In this document: piece after piece, positions 15,961-25,753 of the stretch
How positions within the stretch are numbered: the stretch's first letter is position 1
How the letters are laid out: each line of letters starts with the position of its first letter
DNA from: UBA11400 sp964550435
Lineage (GTDB): Bacteria > Bacteroidota > Rhodothermia > Balneolales > HLUCCA01
DNA length: 64,000 nucleotides
Assembly (NCBI GenBank): GCA_964550435.1
Contig: CAZJZI010000003.1
Coordinates: 1-64,000 of the forward strand
Direction of reading: 5' to 3'
Notes under the pieces: model-generated
The model's input: only the letters and a program-made list of their open reading frames with translations
The model's database searches: none
Told to the model about the DNA's origin: nothing
Made by a program: the position numbers and the translations under genes

Positions 15961-17955
15961 ATGATGAAATCACTACTATACCCACTTACAGCTCTGATTC
16001 TTGCAATGGTCCTACTACCTGCTAGGTTAGTAGCACAGGGAATGCCGTTCCAGAATTACTCGATTCAAAGTGGGCTATCACAGTCTGTGGTGACAGCCCT
16101 TATGCAAGACAGTGGCGGATATGTATGGATTGGTACCGAGTTTGGATTGAACCGTTTCAATAGATACGAGTTTGAACAGTTTTTCGAGGATGATGGGTTA
16201 TCACATAATGGTATTGTTACTCTATATGAGGATCGGGATGGTCGTTTGCTTGTGGGTACCGAAGCAGGAATTGTTATGTACGAAGACGGTCGCTTTGTCA
16301 CTCTGCCAGGAACAGAACTACTCGAATTTGTACAGATTAATGCCATTTTTCAAGATGATCAGGGTGGACTCTGGATAGGGACAGAAACAGCCGGGCTTTA
16401 CTTATTCTTTCAGGATAGTTTTGTGACTTTCACCGAATCAACCGGTCTGCCCAGTAATGAGGTCCGCGCCCTGAACCAAATGCCTGATGGTCAGATTCTG
16501 GTTGCAACACGAGATGGGGTTTCTCTGATTTATGGGGGTATTGTCCGAAAAACATGGAACATAGATAACGGGTTGAGCGAGAGTCGATCACGTGATATTT
16601 TGGTGTTTCCTGATAATACATTCTGGGTAGGGACGCGAAACGGGATTTCAATTTTTGCCAACGGACAATATCGATATTTATCTACCTCAGATGGATTAAT
16701 CGATCCACGTGTCACATCACTCGAACACGATGGATCTGGAGGTGTCTGGGTCGCTACTGAGGCTGGAATAAGTCACTATCGCAATGGGAATTTTAGAAAT
16801 TATACGGATGTAAATGGGTTGTCGAACAATATTGTCAACGAACTTATGATCGATTCGGAGGGCAATCAATGGTTCGGCACATATGGTGGTGGAGTAGATA
16901 TGCTTCCGGGTGAAAAATTCACTCATTATCGAGTTAACGAGGGACTATTAAGTAATATGATTACTTCGTTTGCACAAGATGATGATGGGTATATATGGAT
17001 TGGTAGTTTTGGAGGTGGCGTTTCAGTGATTCGTGACCAGGAAATTCTCAATTATACGACCTCCGATGGACTCAACGATAATCGGGTCTATACCCTGCTC
17101 AAATCATCCAATGGAACAATATATGCCGGAACTCAAAATGGGATATCACGGTATGAAAACGGGAGATTTGTTTTCGATATGATGTCGACCCAATTGCCGG
17201 ATGGACGTGTCCGCTCAATTTTGGAAGTTCCAAATGGAGATTTTTTCGTCGGAACGTACGGTGGAGGTATTATTCAGTTCAGAAATGGCCGGAGTATCAG
17301 ATTATGGGATACAGATTCTGGTTTGACCGACAATATCATCATGAAAATGATTCGGCGTGATGACGGATCCATCTGGGCCGCAACGTACGGTGGGATTAAT
17401 ATCATTAATCCGGATGGTAGTATACGATCGATAACTGTTGATGACGGCATCCTTCAGAATAGCATTCTCTCCATCATGGAAGACGATGATGACTGTATCT
17501 GGGTCGGATCATTTGCAGGGCTGACCAAAATTGATGGGGATACTATCCGAAATTATACAACGGCCCAGGGATTACAAAACAGTGTGGTTTATTTCATTGG
17601 ACAGGATGAATCCGGCATGATGTGGCTAGGAACAGTTGATGGATTAATCAGATTCGATCATACTATCGATTATGATATAGAAGATGCCAATCGTGTACGT
17701 GATACCGTCAAATTCAAACGATACACAGTCGAGTCGGGACTTACGTCCAACGAAATGAACTCAAATGCGGTGTTTACTGACTCTGATGGTAATCTGTGGA
17801 TGGGTTCGGTTGCAGGAGTAACTCAGTTCAGATGGCGACTGGATAGGGTGGTAGATCAGGGTCCAAAGGTACATATAGAGCGTATTCGGTTGTTCGATGG
17901 GTACGTGGATGTAAACCGGAACAATACCTTCAGACATGATCAGAACTTCCTTTGA
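15961..17955 (+). CDS. Hybrid two-component sensor, propeller part (ends at an in-frame TGA)
   Basis: A signal peptide (about residues 1-25) is followed by some 600 residues of repeated blades with the pattern DxxGxxWxGTxxGL, typical of the two-component regulator propeller that senses ligands in the periplasm. The frame stops at TGA 17953-17955, inside the following Y_Y_Y domain. The same frame continues directly beyond the TGA with the rest of that domain, a membrane helix and a histidine kinase. There is no frameshift: one codon separates the halves. It is either a pseudogene, a readthrough product or a sequence error. Translated alone, this part would be a secreted propeller without a kinase. 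Confidence 0.85.
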   Translation: MMKSLLYPLTALILAMVLLPARLVAQGMPFQNYSIQSGLSQSVVTALMQDSGGYVWIGTEFGLNRFNRYEFEQFFEDDGLSHNGIVTLYEDRDGRLLVGTEAGIVMYEDGRFVTLPGTELLEFVQINAIFQDDQGGLWIGTETAGLYLFFQDSFVTFTESTGLPSNEVRALNQMPDGQILVATRDGVSLIYGGIVRKTWNIDNGLSESRSRDILVFPDNTFWVGTRNGISIFANGQYRYLSTSDGLIDPRVTSLEHDGSGGVWVATEAGISHYRNGNFRNYTDVNGLSNNIVNELMIDSEGNQWFGTYGGGVDMLPGEKFTHYRVNEGLLSNMITSFAQDDDGYIWIGSFGGGVSVIRDQEILNYTTSDGLNDNRVYTLLKSSNGTIYAGTQNGISRYENGRFVFDMMSTQLPDGRVRSILEVPNGDFFVGTYGGGIIQFRNGRSIRLWDTDSGLTDNIIMKMIRRDDGSIWAATYGGINIINPDGSIRSITVDDGILQNSILSIMEDDDDCIWVGSFAGLTKIDGDTIRNYTTAQGLQNSVVYFIGQDESGMMWLGTVDGLIRFDHTIDYDIEDANRVRDTVKFKRYTVESGLTSNEMNSNAVFTDSDGNLWMGSVAGVTQFRWRLDRVVDQGPKVHIERIRLFDGYVDVNRNNTFRHDQNFL

Positions 17956-17997
17956 TTTGAGTTCATTGGGTTATCCTATTCTAATCCAACCGAAGTA

Positions 17998-18867
17998 TTG
18001 TATGAATACCGACTCAGTGGAATCGACCCTGACTGGAGGAAAACTACGGAGAGGGTTGTTCGGTACACAACACTACCAGATGGTGAATTCCGGTTTCAGG
18101 TTAGAGCACGGAATGCAGACGGGTACTGGAGCCCTGAAATTGCCTCAATTACCATAACCATAGCACCGCCATTTTGGAAAAGTTGGTGGTTTATCCTGAT
18201 TATGGTAGTGGGTGTCATTTTAACAGCGGGATTCCTTTACAACTACTACAGAATTTCGAGGTTGGTGGATCTTGAACGTATTAGGATCCGTATCGCCAGT
18301 GATTTACACGATGATGTAGGTGCATCATTGACAGAAATCGCGCTTAATGCCGACTTTCTGCAAGCGACACAAAAAGACAGTAAAGTGGGAGAGTCTTTAA
18401 AACAAATTGGGGATATGAGCCGACGCATTGTGACCACTATGGATGACATCGTTTGGTCGATCGATGCCCGAAATGACACCTTTGGTGACCTCCTTGATCG
18501 TATGCAAGATTATGCTACCAATGTGTTGACACCAACTGGAATCGAGCCTGTATTTCATTTCAATGGTTTTGACTCTTCTAAAGTCATGCCATTGGAAATT
18601 CGACAAAACGTGTATCTGATTTTTAAAGAAGCCGTAAACAACGCTGCGAAACATTCCAAAGCCACTCGCATCGAAATTACATTCAATCGTACTGAACATA
18701 CCTTCGAGCTCGTTATAGCAGATAACGGGGTTGGAATGCCGGAACACATTCGGTCTGGTGGACACGGACTTAAAAATATGAAATTGCGTGCAGCTCGTAT
18801 CCACGCACACATTGATTTCGAACATCATAACGGGCTGACGATCAGATTAACAGGTAAAGGGATATAA
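17998..18867 (+). CDS. Hybrid two-component sensor, Y_Y_Y plus histidine kinase part (same frame, after the TGA)
   Basis: Continuation of the sensor beyond the in-frame TGA. It holds the end of the Y_Y_Y domain (YEYRLSGIDPDW and YTTLPDGEFRFQVRARNADG), one membrane helix (about residues 65-85 of this part), a HisKA_3 phosphoacceptor segment (IRIASDLHDDVGASLTEIAL) and an HATPase domain with NAAKHSKA, DNGVGM and GGHGLKNM. Coding continues up to the TGA, so the listed TTG is only the first candidate start of a separate product; it has no ribosome site. The response regulator gene begins one base after its stop, so both are cotranscribed. Confidence 0.85.
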   Translation: MYEYRLSGIDPDWRKTTERVVRYTTLPDGEFRFQVRARNADGYWSPEIASITITIAPPFWKSWWFILIMVVGVILTAGFLYNYYRISRLVDLERIRIRIASDLHDDVGASLTEIALNADFLQATQKDSKVGESLKQIGDMSRRIVTTMDDIVWSIDARNDTFGDLLDRMQDYATNVLTPTGIEPVFHFNGFDSSKVMPLEIRQNVYLIFKEAVNNAAKHSKATRIEITFNRTEHTFELVIADNGVGMPEHIRSGGHGLKNMKLRAARIHAHIDFEHHNGLTIRLTGKGI

Positions 18868-18868
18868 C

Positions 18869-19519
18869 ATGGAAAAAATGCTACACCACATTGCAATCGT
18901 AGAGGATAATGTCAAAATCAGGGATTTGATTCAAAAGTTCCTACAGATGCAGGAAGACATCCGCTGCGACCACGCGTATGGATCGGTTGAGCAGCTGCTT
19001 CAGGTCATGCGTGATGGTGACATCCCGCATATTATTTTGATGGATATCGATTTAGAGGGTATGTCGGGCATTGATGGGATGAAGCTTATCAAATCCAAGT
19101 TTCCTGATATTGAGATCATCATGCTTACGGTGTATCACGACTCACACAAGATCTTCAATTCACTGCGTGCCGGGGCATCGGGTTATCTTCTAAAACACAC
19201 TTCTCTTCCTGAAATCAAAGATGCCATTGATGTTGTGTTAAATGGCGGGTCGCCAATGTCGCCACAGATAGCACGTAAAGTGATCACTCATTTCAACTCT
19301 CCGGAGCAACCATCCGATGAGAAATCCGATTCAGGTCTGACCATGCGCGAGCAGGAAATCGTTGTCGGTCTGGTAGATGGATTGTCCTATAAAATGATTG
19401 CTGATAGGATGGACATATCAATTGATACAGTACGTGCTCACATCCGGAATATATACAAAAAACTCCATGTTAATTCCAAGGCTGAAGTGATTGCAAAATC
19501 GCTTCGAGGTGAGATCTGA
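18869..19519 (+). CDS. NarL/LuxR-family response regulator
   Basis: DNA-binding partner of the upstream kinase, 216 residues. The receiver domain (about 7-125) has the acidic pair EDN, the phosphoacceptor Asp in ILMDIDLEGMSG near residue 59, Thr in MLTVYHD and Lys in YLLKHTS. The LuxR-type HTH (about 150-212) shows LTMREQEIVVGLVDGLSYK and STVRAH-like DTVRAHIRNIYKKL. HisKA_3 kinases pair with this regulator class, which fits the neighbour. It starts one base after the kinase stop. Targets are unknown; the envelope genes that follow are candidates by position only. Confidence 0.93.
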   Translation: MEKMLHHIAIVEDNVKIRDLIQKFLQMQEDIRCDHAYGSVEQLLQVMRDGDIPHIILMDIDLEGMSGIDGMKLIKSKFPDIEIIMLTVYHDSHKIFNSLRAGASGYLLKHTSLPEIKDAIDVVLNGGSPMSPQIARKVITHFNSPEQPSDEKSDSGLTMREQEIVVGLVDGLSYKMIADRMDISIDTVRAHIRNIYKKLHVNSKAEVIAKSLRGEI

Positions 19520-19720
19520 GTTGTGCTATCTTGATACCATTCAACAGTGGTGAACGTTATAGAATCAGATGTTAAATCTGTCGTATTCTGGAATTAAGCG
19601 GGTTTCAATCATGTTGATCAGTTTGAGGTAGCATATCACATTAACATGGTATTTAACTAAAGTTCCAGAGTTCGTAGTATACCCCTGTAACATCGGAACA
19701 AAACTCACTGGAGAAACATC

Positions 19721-21091
19721 ATGAAACATTTTTTAAGCAGGACACTTGGACTCAGCGCGCTGGCATTGTTGCTTAGTGGATGTTATACACAGTTAGCAGT
19801 GGTTGAACGTCCGGTCTATACTGCCAGTGATGAGCGTATCGCCGAGCGAGCCGATGAAGATGAGTATTTCGACGAAGATTCCTATCGCGAAGGATATGAT
19901 GACGCGGTTTCTGAATTGCGGTTTCGTGATTACTCACGTAGTTCCTTTTTTGATTCACGAGAATACGAACTAGGTTACCGTGATGGTTATTCTGATGCTT
20001 CCTGGGATTACCGGTTTTATCGTGCTCATTATGGTCCTTCTTTCTTGCATTGGGCATTCGATCCGTTTTACTACCACAACAGTTGGGCATTTGGGATCCA
20101 CTGGAGCTGGTATAGCCACAACCACTGGTATACATTTTATGGTTACGGACCTTATGCCTACTATGCATATCCGCCTTATGGATACGGCTACGGATGGGGG
20201 AGATATGGTTATTGGGGATACTATCCACGCAATACCTGGATAGTTTATAATAATTCCCAAACTGGCGATTCCAATGTGCATTATGGTCCACGGGCAAGTG
20301 GTGTGAGCCGTGATTACAGTCTGAACGAACCACGTTCAAGAGGCGTGAGCCGATCCGGCGATAGATCAGTTGCTAATACAGGGCGTACAAGTGGTGTGAC
20401 CCGAGGTACTACAGGGACACGTGAACGTGGAACAGTAACCAACTCAGGTAGAACTACCGCTCGAGGAACAACTGTCCGACGTCCGTCGACTACTGGATCA
20501 CGAGGTACGGTCAGAACTACACCAAGAACTACCAATCGGGGTGGATCTGGATCAGTCAGAACAGGTAATCGACCTTCATCGTCTGGAAGTTCAAGTTCTG
20601 GTGACAGACCAAGGCCAAATAACCGTCCAAATAATGACGATGCGCTATCTTCTGGTTCAACAGTTGTGCCTCGCTATGCAGCACCACAACCAACCAGGAC
20701 AACTCCTGAAGTAAGAGTTCGCACTGTGAATCGAGAAGCGACCCGATCGGAGTATTCTTCGAGAGTACCTTTCAACCGACCAATCGAATCCGGGCGGCCA
20801 TCAGTCGGGTCTACTTTTCCTGTGAACTCGTCTCAAGGGATCGGTTCTGAACGTGGAACAACAACGCGGATTGGCACATTTGACAGAGTTCAGGCTCCTG
20901 AGCAGCGTCCAACCCGTTCGAATACTTCCAGAGTCTTGAACACCATAGGTGAAATCGGACGAGCTGTTATGACCGTCGATAACGTAACACGCTCGGTTCA
21001 GCGATCTGCACCACAAAGTGTCGAACGATCCCAACCTTCTCGATCAACATCAAGTTCTGGTAGGACATCTCGACGTCCATCAAACGACTAA
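19721..21091 (+). CDS. Tyr/Gly/Trp-rich lipoprotein with a Ser/Thr/Arg/Gly tail
   Basis: Unrecognised 456-residue protein. A lipoprotein signal (LALLLSGC, lipobox Cys at about 21) is followed by an acidic stretch with two EGYDDA/LGYRDGYSDA-type repeats. A block extremely rich in Tyr, Trp, Gly and His follows (about residues 100-170), then about 280 low-complexity residues rich in Ser, Thr, Arg, Gly and Pro. A GGAG site lies before the ATG. The layout suggests an envelope-anchored, intrinsically disordered protein, but no function can be named. The 201-base gap upstream shows no clear promoter. Confidence 0.75.
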   Translation: MKHFLSRTLGLSALALLLSGCYTQLAVVERPVYTASDERIAERADEDEYFDEDSYREGYDDAVSELRFRDYSRSSFFDSREYELGYRDGYSDASWDYRFYRAHYGPSFLHWAFDPFYYHNSWAFGIHWSWYSHNHWYTFYGYGPYAYYAYPPYGYGYGWGRYGYWGYYPRNTWIVYNNSQTGDSNVHYGPRASGVSRDYSLNEPRSRGVSRSGDRSVANTGRTSGVTRGTTGTRERGTVTNSGRTTARGTTVRRPSTTGSRGTVRTTPRTTNRGGSGSVRTGNRPSSSGSSSSGDRPRPNNRPNNDDALSSGSTVVPRYAAPQPTRTTPEVRVRTVNREATRSEYSSRVPFNRPIESGRPSVGSTFPVNSSQGIGSERGTTTRIGTFDRVQAPEQRPTRSNTSRVLNTIGEIGRAVMTVDNVTRSVQRSAPQSVERSQPSRSTSSSGRTSRRPSND

Positions 21092-21181
21092 CACACTTAC
21101 ATACTCAATATTTTAGCCCGGAAACGATGTTTCAGGGGAGAGTTACGCAGAAAATACCTCCACTTATTAAGCTCGCACATT

Positions 21182-22645
21182 ATGAACAAGAACATTATCA
21201 GGTTAGTAGCACTACTCGTAGTGCTTGGGACTTCGGCAGTCGCAACAGCACAAAACCGATTTGACGCTTTAAGATATAGTCAGACCCAGTCAGGATTCGA
21301 TGCGAATTCACTGGCATTGTCGGGTGCATCATTGACCAGTTATACGGGTTTTGGATCCATTTACCAGAATCCAGCCCTGGCAGCAAGGGCTAAACAAAGT
21401 GCTTTTACGTTAGGTTTCAATTTTACGGATGTGGTCGAAGAATCAAGTTACCGTAACACGTTGACTTCCTTTGATGATCAGCAGGGGGGGATTTCTGACT
21501 TTGGATACTTATTCAGTTTTCCAACTGAGCAAGGGAGTCTGGCAATTGGCGCATCATATAACCAAATTGCAAATTTTAATCGAGCGAGTTCATTGAACGC
21601 ATTTAATGGTAGTCACTCTATTGTCGATTATTTCGTTATTTCTCCAGGTGACCAATATTTCGAGCCAGCCTTCAATACTTATGCCATTGATTACGACGAA
21701 GCCTTCGACGAGTATTACAACACACTTCGTGCAGATTTCAACTATCGTGGGATGAATCAATACATGGAGCTGAAAGAACGTGGTTCCATGTGTGAACTCA
21801 ATCTGTTTTTGGCAACCGAGTTCCAGAAAAACTTCTACGTTGGGGCATCAGTTGGTTTTATTACAGGTAGTTACAATTATGAAAGGGTATTTATTGAAGA
21901 GGACCTGGATGAGAATTATGTTGATGCCATTTATGACATTAGCTCCATCCTGAATGAAGATAAAATTGACGCAAGTATAGGTGGCTTCAACTCAGGGGGA
22001 TTCACCGCAAAAGTCGGGTTTTTGGCCGAGCCTGTTGATGGGATCCGGTTCGGGTTAAACTACACAACCCGATCTAAAATCGAAGTTTCAGAAGATTATA
22101 CTACTTTGATCAGAACGGACTTTTACACCGAAGATGCTGATGGATTCAATTCTTATGAAGATGTCTTTGAAGGGACTGTTCAATACTTTATATACCGTCC
22201 CGCATCGTTATCAGCTGGATTAGGAATTGGCCTCCTTCCAATGGTCGACGTAGATTTATCTATCAATCGAGTCAACTATAGTAAAATCGAAATGAGTGGA
22301 CTTGGTACGATTACTGATCGTGACGAGAATGTGGCCATTCGAAGTGATTTTCAAAATGTTAACAATATTCGTGCCGGACTCACCCTCACGATGTTCGATA
22401 CGTTTAAACCACGTGTTGGATATGCATTACACCCAAGTCCAAGACGATCATTTGATGCGGACATTAGCTATTTCAGTGCTGGAGCATCCTTTGACATAGC
22501 TCCAAATATCACATTGGATTTTGGCGTGCAAGTCGCTCAATTTGATGATAATCTGGATATCTACGATTACGGCACTGGTATTGCAACTATGGGACAGACC
22601 GTCGAAAAAATTCAGGGGATGGTCGGAATGTCCTTCAAATTTTAG
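21182..22645 (+). CDS. OmpP1/FadL-like outer-membrane transport protein
   Basis: Predicted outer-membrane beta-barrel of 487 residues with a signal peptide ending near ATAQN. The early ANSLALSGASLTSYTGFGSIYQNPALAARAKQ segment resembles the FadL/TodX hatch region (gas.yNPA), and the end MSFKF with terminal Phe is typical of barrel insertion signals. Alternating amphipathic strands fill the rest. Likely cargo is hydrophobic, by family analogy; the substrate is not determinable. It stands between the Tyr-rich lipoprotein and a shared bidirectional terminator. Confidence 0.8.
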   Translation: MNKNIIRLVALLVVLGTSAVATAQNRFDALRYSQTQSGFDANSLALSGASLTSYTGFGSIYQNPALAARAKQSAFTLGFNFTDVVEESSYRNTLTSFDDQQGGISDFGYLFSFPTEQGSLAIGASYNQIANFNRASSLNAFNGSHSIVDYFVISPGDQYFEPAFNTYAIDYDEAFDEYYNTLRADFNYRGMNQYMELKERGSMCELNLFLATEFQKNFYVGASVGFITGSYNYERVFIEEDLDENYVDAIYDISSILNEDKIDASIGGFNSGGFTAKVGFLAEPVDGIRFGLNYTTRSKIEVSEDYTTLIRTDFYTEDADGFNSYEDVFEGTVQYFIYRPASLSAGLGIGLLPMVDVDLSINRVNYSKIEMSGLGTITDRDENVAIRSDFQNVNNIRAGLTLTMFDTFKPRVGYALHPSPRRSFDADISYFSAGASFDIAPNITLDFGVQVAQFDDNLDIYDYGTGIATMGQTVEKIQGMVGMSFKF

Positions 22646-22680
22646 TACTACACTGAATTGTTTAACCTCAGTAGTAGCAT

Positions 22681-22711
22681 AAAAAAAGCCCGGGTGACCC
22701 CGGGCTTTTTT
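22681..22711. terminator. Bidirectional rho-independent terminator
   Basis: A stem of twelve pairs (aaaaagcccggg against cccgggcttttt) with a four-base loop is flanked by an A run and a T run. It serves the rightward porin gene and the leftward uspA gene. Confidence 0.93.
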
Positions 22712-22751
22712 GTTTCACCCAAGTGATGAAGGTTCAGGAGTGTAGTATTAA

Positions 22752-23633
22752 TCAGCGTATCAGATGTTTTGGATTTACACTCAGAACAGGTGCTGAAACA
22801 TGTCGTACCACACTTGCTGCAGTGCTTCCAAGCATCAGATAGTCGAGGCCGGTACGCCCAATTGTTGCAATAACTACCAAATCATGTTTGTTCTCTTGTG
22901 ATTCATGAGCTATTGCTTCATGCACTGACTTAAACGTAACGATAGTTCTTGGATAAACCTGGCTCTTAATATCCACGAAGTAGGTGTTTTTAAGATTATC
23001 AAGTTCTTTATCCCGTAGTTTTACATCGGCTTGAATTACCGCGTCGGTATCGAATCCTTCTCGCATCAGAATATTGACCAGGTCGATTCTAGCACCAGTT
23101 TCCTTGGCAATGTCAAGAGCGTGTCCGAAAGCTTTGAATGAATTCTCTGAGAAATCAGTAGTGACCAAAATGCGTTCAACTTTTTTGATTACCGATTTTT
23201 CTTCGACAACCATCACGGGTTTATGGGTAAGACGAAGTGCTTTCTCAGCTACCGATCCCATAAGGAATCGAGAGAATCCGGTTCGTCCATGAGTTGTTAA
23301 TATAACAAGGTCGAAATCTTTGGCGGCTTCAGCCACGGCATGAGCTGGATTTCCGACTCCCAGTAGTGGTGCTTTCAACCGTTTCATATTCACATGAGCA
23401 CGAGAAACTTCAACCAATCTGTCAGTTACGGTTTTCTCGATTTGGTCGTAGTCAACATGTCCGCTAAGTCCAACTCCAGTGTAGTAGAAACTATCCATTT
23501 CAGACAATGGGATGTATGCATGAAACGGGGTGATTGTTCCGTCGAACAGTTCGGCGTAGTAGTCGGCGGCTTCAAATGCTTTGAAACTGAGTTCTGAGAA
23601 GTCTGTTGGGACCAGGATCTTTAGATTTTTCAT
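22752..23633 (-). CDS. Tandem universal stress protein
   Basis: Two UspA domains in one 293-residue chain (about 3-145 and 150-290). Each begins with a KILVPTDFSELSFKA-type or RILVTTDFSENSFKA strand, and each has an ATP-binding-type glycine motif near its end (GRTGFSRFLMGSVAEKALR and GRTGLDYLMLGSTAASVVR). Such proteins bind nucleotides and help survival under stress. The start is well defined: a GGAGG site at 23639-23643 lies five bases before ATG, one of the better ribosome sites here. CorA follows upstream on the same strand with a 103-base gap. Confidence 0.94.
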   Translation of the reverse strand: MKNLKILVPTDFSELSFKAFEAADYYAELFDGTITPFHAYIPLSEMDSFYYTGVGLSGHVDYDQIEKTVTDRLVEVSRAHVNMKRLKAPLLGVGNPAHAVAEAAKDFDLVILTTHGRTGFSRFLMGSVAEKALRLTHKPVMVVEEKSVIKKVERILVTTDFSENSFKAFGHALDIAKETGARIDLVNILMREGFDTDAVIQADVKLRDKELDNLKNTYFVDIKSQVYPRTIVTFKSVHEAIAHESQENKHDLVVIATIGRTGLDYLMLGSTAASVVRHVSAPVLSVNPKHLIR

Positions 23634-23736
23634 AATTTCCTCCGGAATTGGTTAACGGCAGTTTATTTCAAATGTAAACTATTCATTTAGATTCAATAGA
23701 TTTTGCGAAACTTCTGACAAAACTTGATGTTATCGT

Positions 23737-24843
23737 TCAAATCCATCCTTTTCGACGAAAAAAGTAGAGCATCCCCATTGTAAGCACTAACATACCACCC
23801 ATAATTGCCGGATATCCATAGTACCAGTTCAGCTCGGGCATATTGTAAGGACTTGATGCGGTGTTGAAATTCATACCGTAGATTCCGACCACAAATGTGA
23901 GTGGAATGAAAATGGTGGCAATGATGGTTAAAACCTTCATGACTTCACCAGTGCGGATATTCACCTGGGTCATATGAGTCTCAAACATCGTCGAGGTAAT
24001 TTCGATCAAGTGCTCCAGGTTCTCAGAAACACGATTCATGTGATCATGGACATCGCGGAAGTAAATCTTGACCTCTTCAGTAATGAGTACCGAATCATCG
24101 CGGACCAAGGCTGTAAGCACTTCATGAATCGGAGAAATGTATCGACGCATTTGGATGAACTTCCTGCGAAGTATGTGTAATTCTTCGTAGGAGTTTGACC
24201 GGGTGTTCTCCATCATTCGGTCTTCTAGATTAAGCACTGCTTCATTGAATGAATCAAGAACTCTGAAATAATTGTCTACTACCAGATCGATAATTGCATA
24301 AAGCAGATAGTCACTTCCATACTTTTTGAATCGGCCGTTTGGGATTTCTATACGTGGGCGTAATGCCTCGAAGATCTCGTCTGGCGTCTCGTGATAGGAA
24401 ATCACACAACCTTTAGAAAGGATCATCGATAGCTGGTGTTTCTCAAGTTCTTTGCCATCCGAAACCAGATTCAGGTGGGGGACAACCACAAAACAATAAT
24501 CTTCATAGTATTCCACCTTGGGTCTTTGAGTAGTATTGACTACATCTTCAAGAACTAAAGGGTGGATTTCCAGATAGGAACCAATATTGCCAATGATTTG
24601 GGTGTCGTGTAGACCTGTGAATTTGACCCATGTTATTCGGGAATTGTTTTCCATAAACGGGTACAATTCACTAGGATCACGAAGAATAACGTGCTCGACA
24701 GAATCTGTGCTGTAATCTGTAACTGCGATTTCGGGTTTTTCAACAATCACCTCTCCGTCATGAATAAGGCTTCCGGGGGGCAAACCTATTTTGTGGACCG
24801 TTGTATTCTTGCGTTTGAGGGGCTTTTTTTTGTTTTTTTTCAT
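23737..24843 (-). CDS. corA: CorA-type magnesium/cobalt transporter
   Basis: Inner-membrane divalent cation channel of 368 residues. A large cytoplasmic domain with the long helices around DRMMENTRSNSYEELHILRRKF precedes two C-terminal helices (about 310-330 and 343-362). The pore signature YGMNF is present, and the loop contains PELNW. The N-terminus is unusually Lys-rich. It is divergent from the DUF432-like/MscS pair and next to a stress protein, so the neighbourhood concerns ion and osmotic balance. Confidence 0.95.
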   Translation of the reverse strand: MKKNKKKPLKRKNTTVHKIGLPPGSLIHDGEVIVEKPEIAVTDYSTDSVEHVILRDPSELYPFMENNSRITWVKFTGLHDTQIIGNIGSYLEIHPLVLEDVVNTTQRPKVEYYEDYCFVVVPHLNLVSDGKELEKHQLSMILSKGCVISYHETPDEIFEALRPRIEIPNGRFKKYGSDYLLYAIIDLVVDNYFRVLDSFNEAVLNLEDRMMENTRSNSYEELHILRRKFIQMRRYISPIHEVLTALVRDDSVLITEEVKIYFRDVHDHMNRVSENLEHLIEITSTMFETHMTQVNIRTGEVMKVLTIIATIFIPLTFVVGIYGMNFNTASSPYNMPELNWYYGYPAIMGGMLVLTMGMLYFFRRKGWI

Positions 24844-24962
24844 GGCGATGCAATGGATAGGGACAAAATACGGTCAGTCAGTTTCTCGTTCAGTATAATT
24901 AACTATATATTAAAATGTATTAGAACATTCAACCTGAAAACAAATCCAGCTAATTCGGTACC

Positions 24963-25739
24963 ATGTCCGATTCTCACGCTAAACAGTCGCCCTGGGGTGG
25001 AATTCCACTTCCCGAAGATGAACTTACTGATCACATAATAGGTCCGCTCCATATTTTAATGAAACGCACCTCAAACGAGATCTGGATTGCTTTTGACCGG
25101 ACTCAGACTAAACAACCTGACTTCGAGTTGCAATCATGGACCCGTTGGGCCTTAAACAGAAAAGATGCTGTAATCGAAGCATGGCCAATAATGCCAGATC
25201 TTCAAGTCATCGTTCGTCCCGAGTATCCGTTTTCCCTTTCTCCTGGAGCCACAGTTAAGGTATTTACGCGTATTCCAGTTTGGGTAGGGATTTTTGCCCA
25301 TGATCCACGAAAGCATAAACTCACTGAGACCCCAACTGTTATGCTTTCCAAGACCTGGTATGGTGACTTCACAGATGGAGTAATGTGCTACTGGATCGCT
25401 ACTGCCGCACGACGAGAAATCAGTAAGGATGTTTTGAATGATTACACTGCAGTTGCATCTCTACATATAAGAAATGAATCTGAAACTGATCTGAAAATCG
25501 AAAAACTCAGTATTCGTGTAGATCGGTTAAGCTTATATGACTCTGAAGGGTTTCTATGGACAGATGAAATGGATATCCGATACCATGGAGAAGACCAGCA
25601 CAGCGAGATCACCATGAGTGGAAAAGCACCTAAAGAGTTGAAGAATCCAAAGCTTGTGACCAGTCCACGAGACCCCGTTAAAAAAAGTTTCGCCGAACGG
25701 ACTTTCAGAATCATCAAAGAAATTCCAGGATTTTCTTAA
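24963..25739 (+). CDS. DUF432-like cytosolic protein paired with MscS
   Basis: A 258-residue soluble protein without signal or membrane segments, predicted mostly beta. It resembles DUF432 proteins (FSLSPGATVKVFTRIPVWVGIF and TPTVMLSKTWYGDFTDGVMCYW segments). The family has no assigned biochemical role, and I match it from memory at moderate certainty. The next gene, a mechanosensitive channel, starts 14 bases after its stop, and DUF432 genes are, to my knowledge, often found beside MscS genes. A role in channel regulation is inferred. Confidence 0.65.
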   Translation: MSDSHAKQSPWGGIPLPEDELTDHIIGPLHILMKRTSNEIWIAFDRTQTKQPDFELQSWTRWALNRKDAVIEAWPIMPDLQVIVRPEYPFSLSPGATVKVFTRIPVWVGIFAHDPRKHKLTETPTVMLSKTWYGDFTDGVMCYWIATAARREISKDVLNDYTAVASLHIRNESETDLKIEKLSIRVDRLSLYDSEGFLWTDEMDIRYHGEDQHSEITMSGKAPKELKNPKLVTSPRDPVKKSFAERTFRIIKEIPGFS

Positions 25740-25753
25740 TTAGTTAAAACATT

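Noticed and set aside
17953..17955. Selenocysteine codon in the sensor kinase
   Set aside because: The position is variable in homologues and not a catalytic Cys, and the downstream hairpin loop lacks the G residues typical of bacterial SECIS.
17953..18000. Programmed frameshift between the two kinase halves
   Set aside because: Both halves are in the same frame; only a single stop codon separates them.
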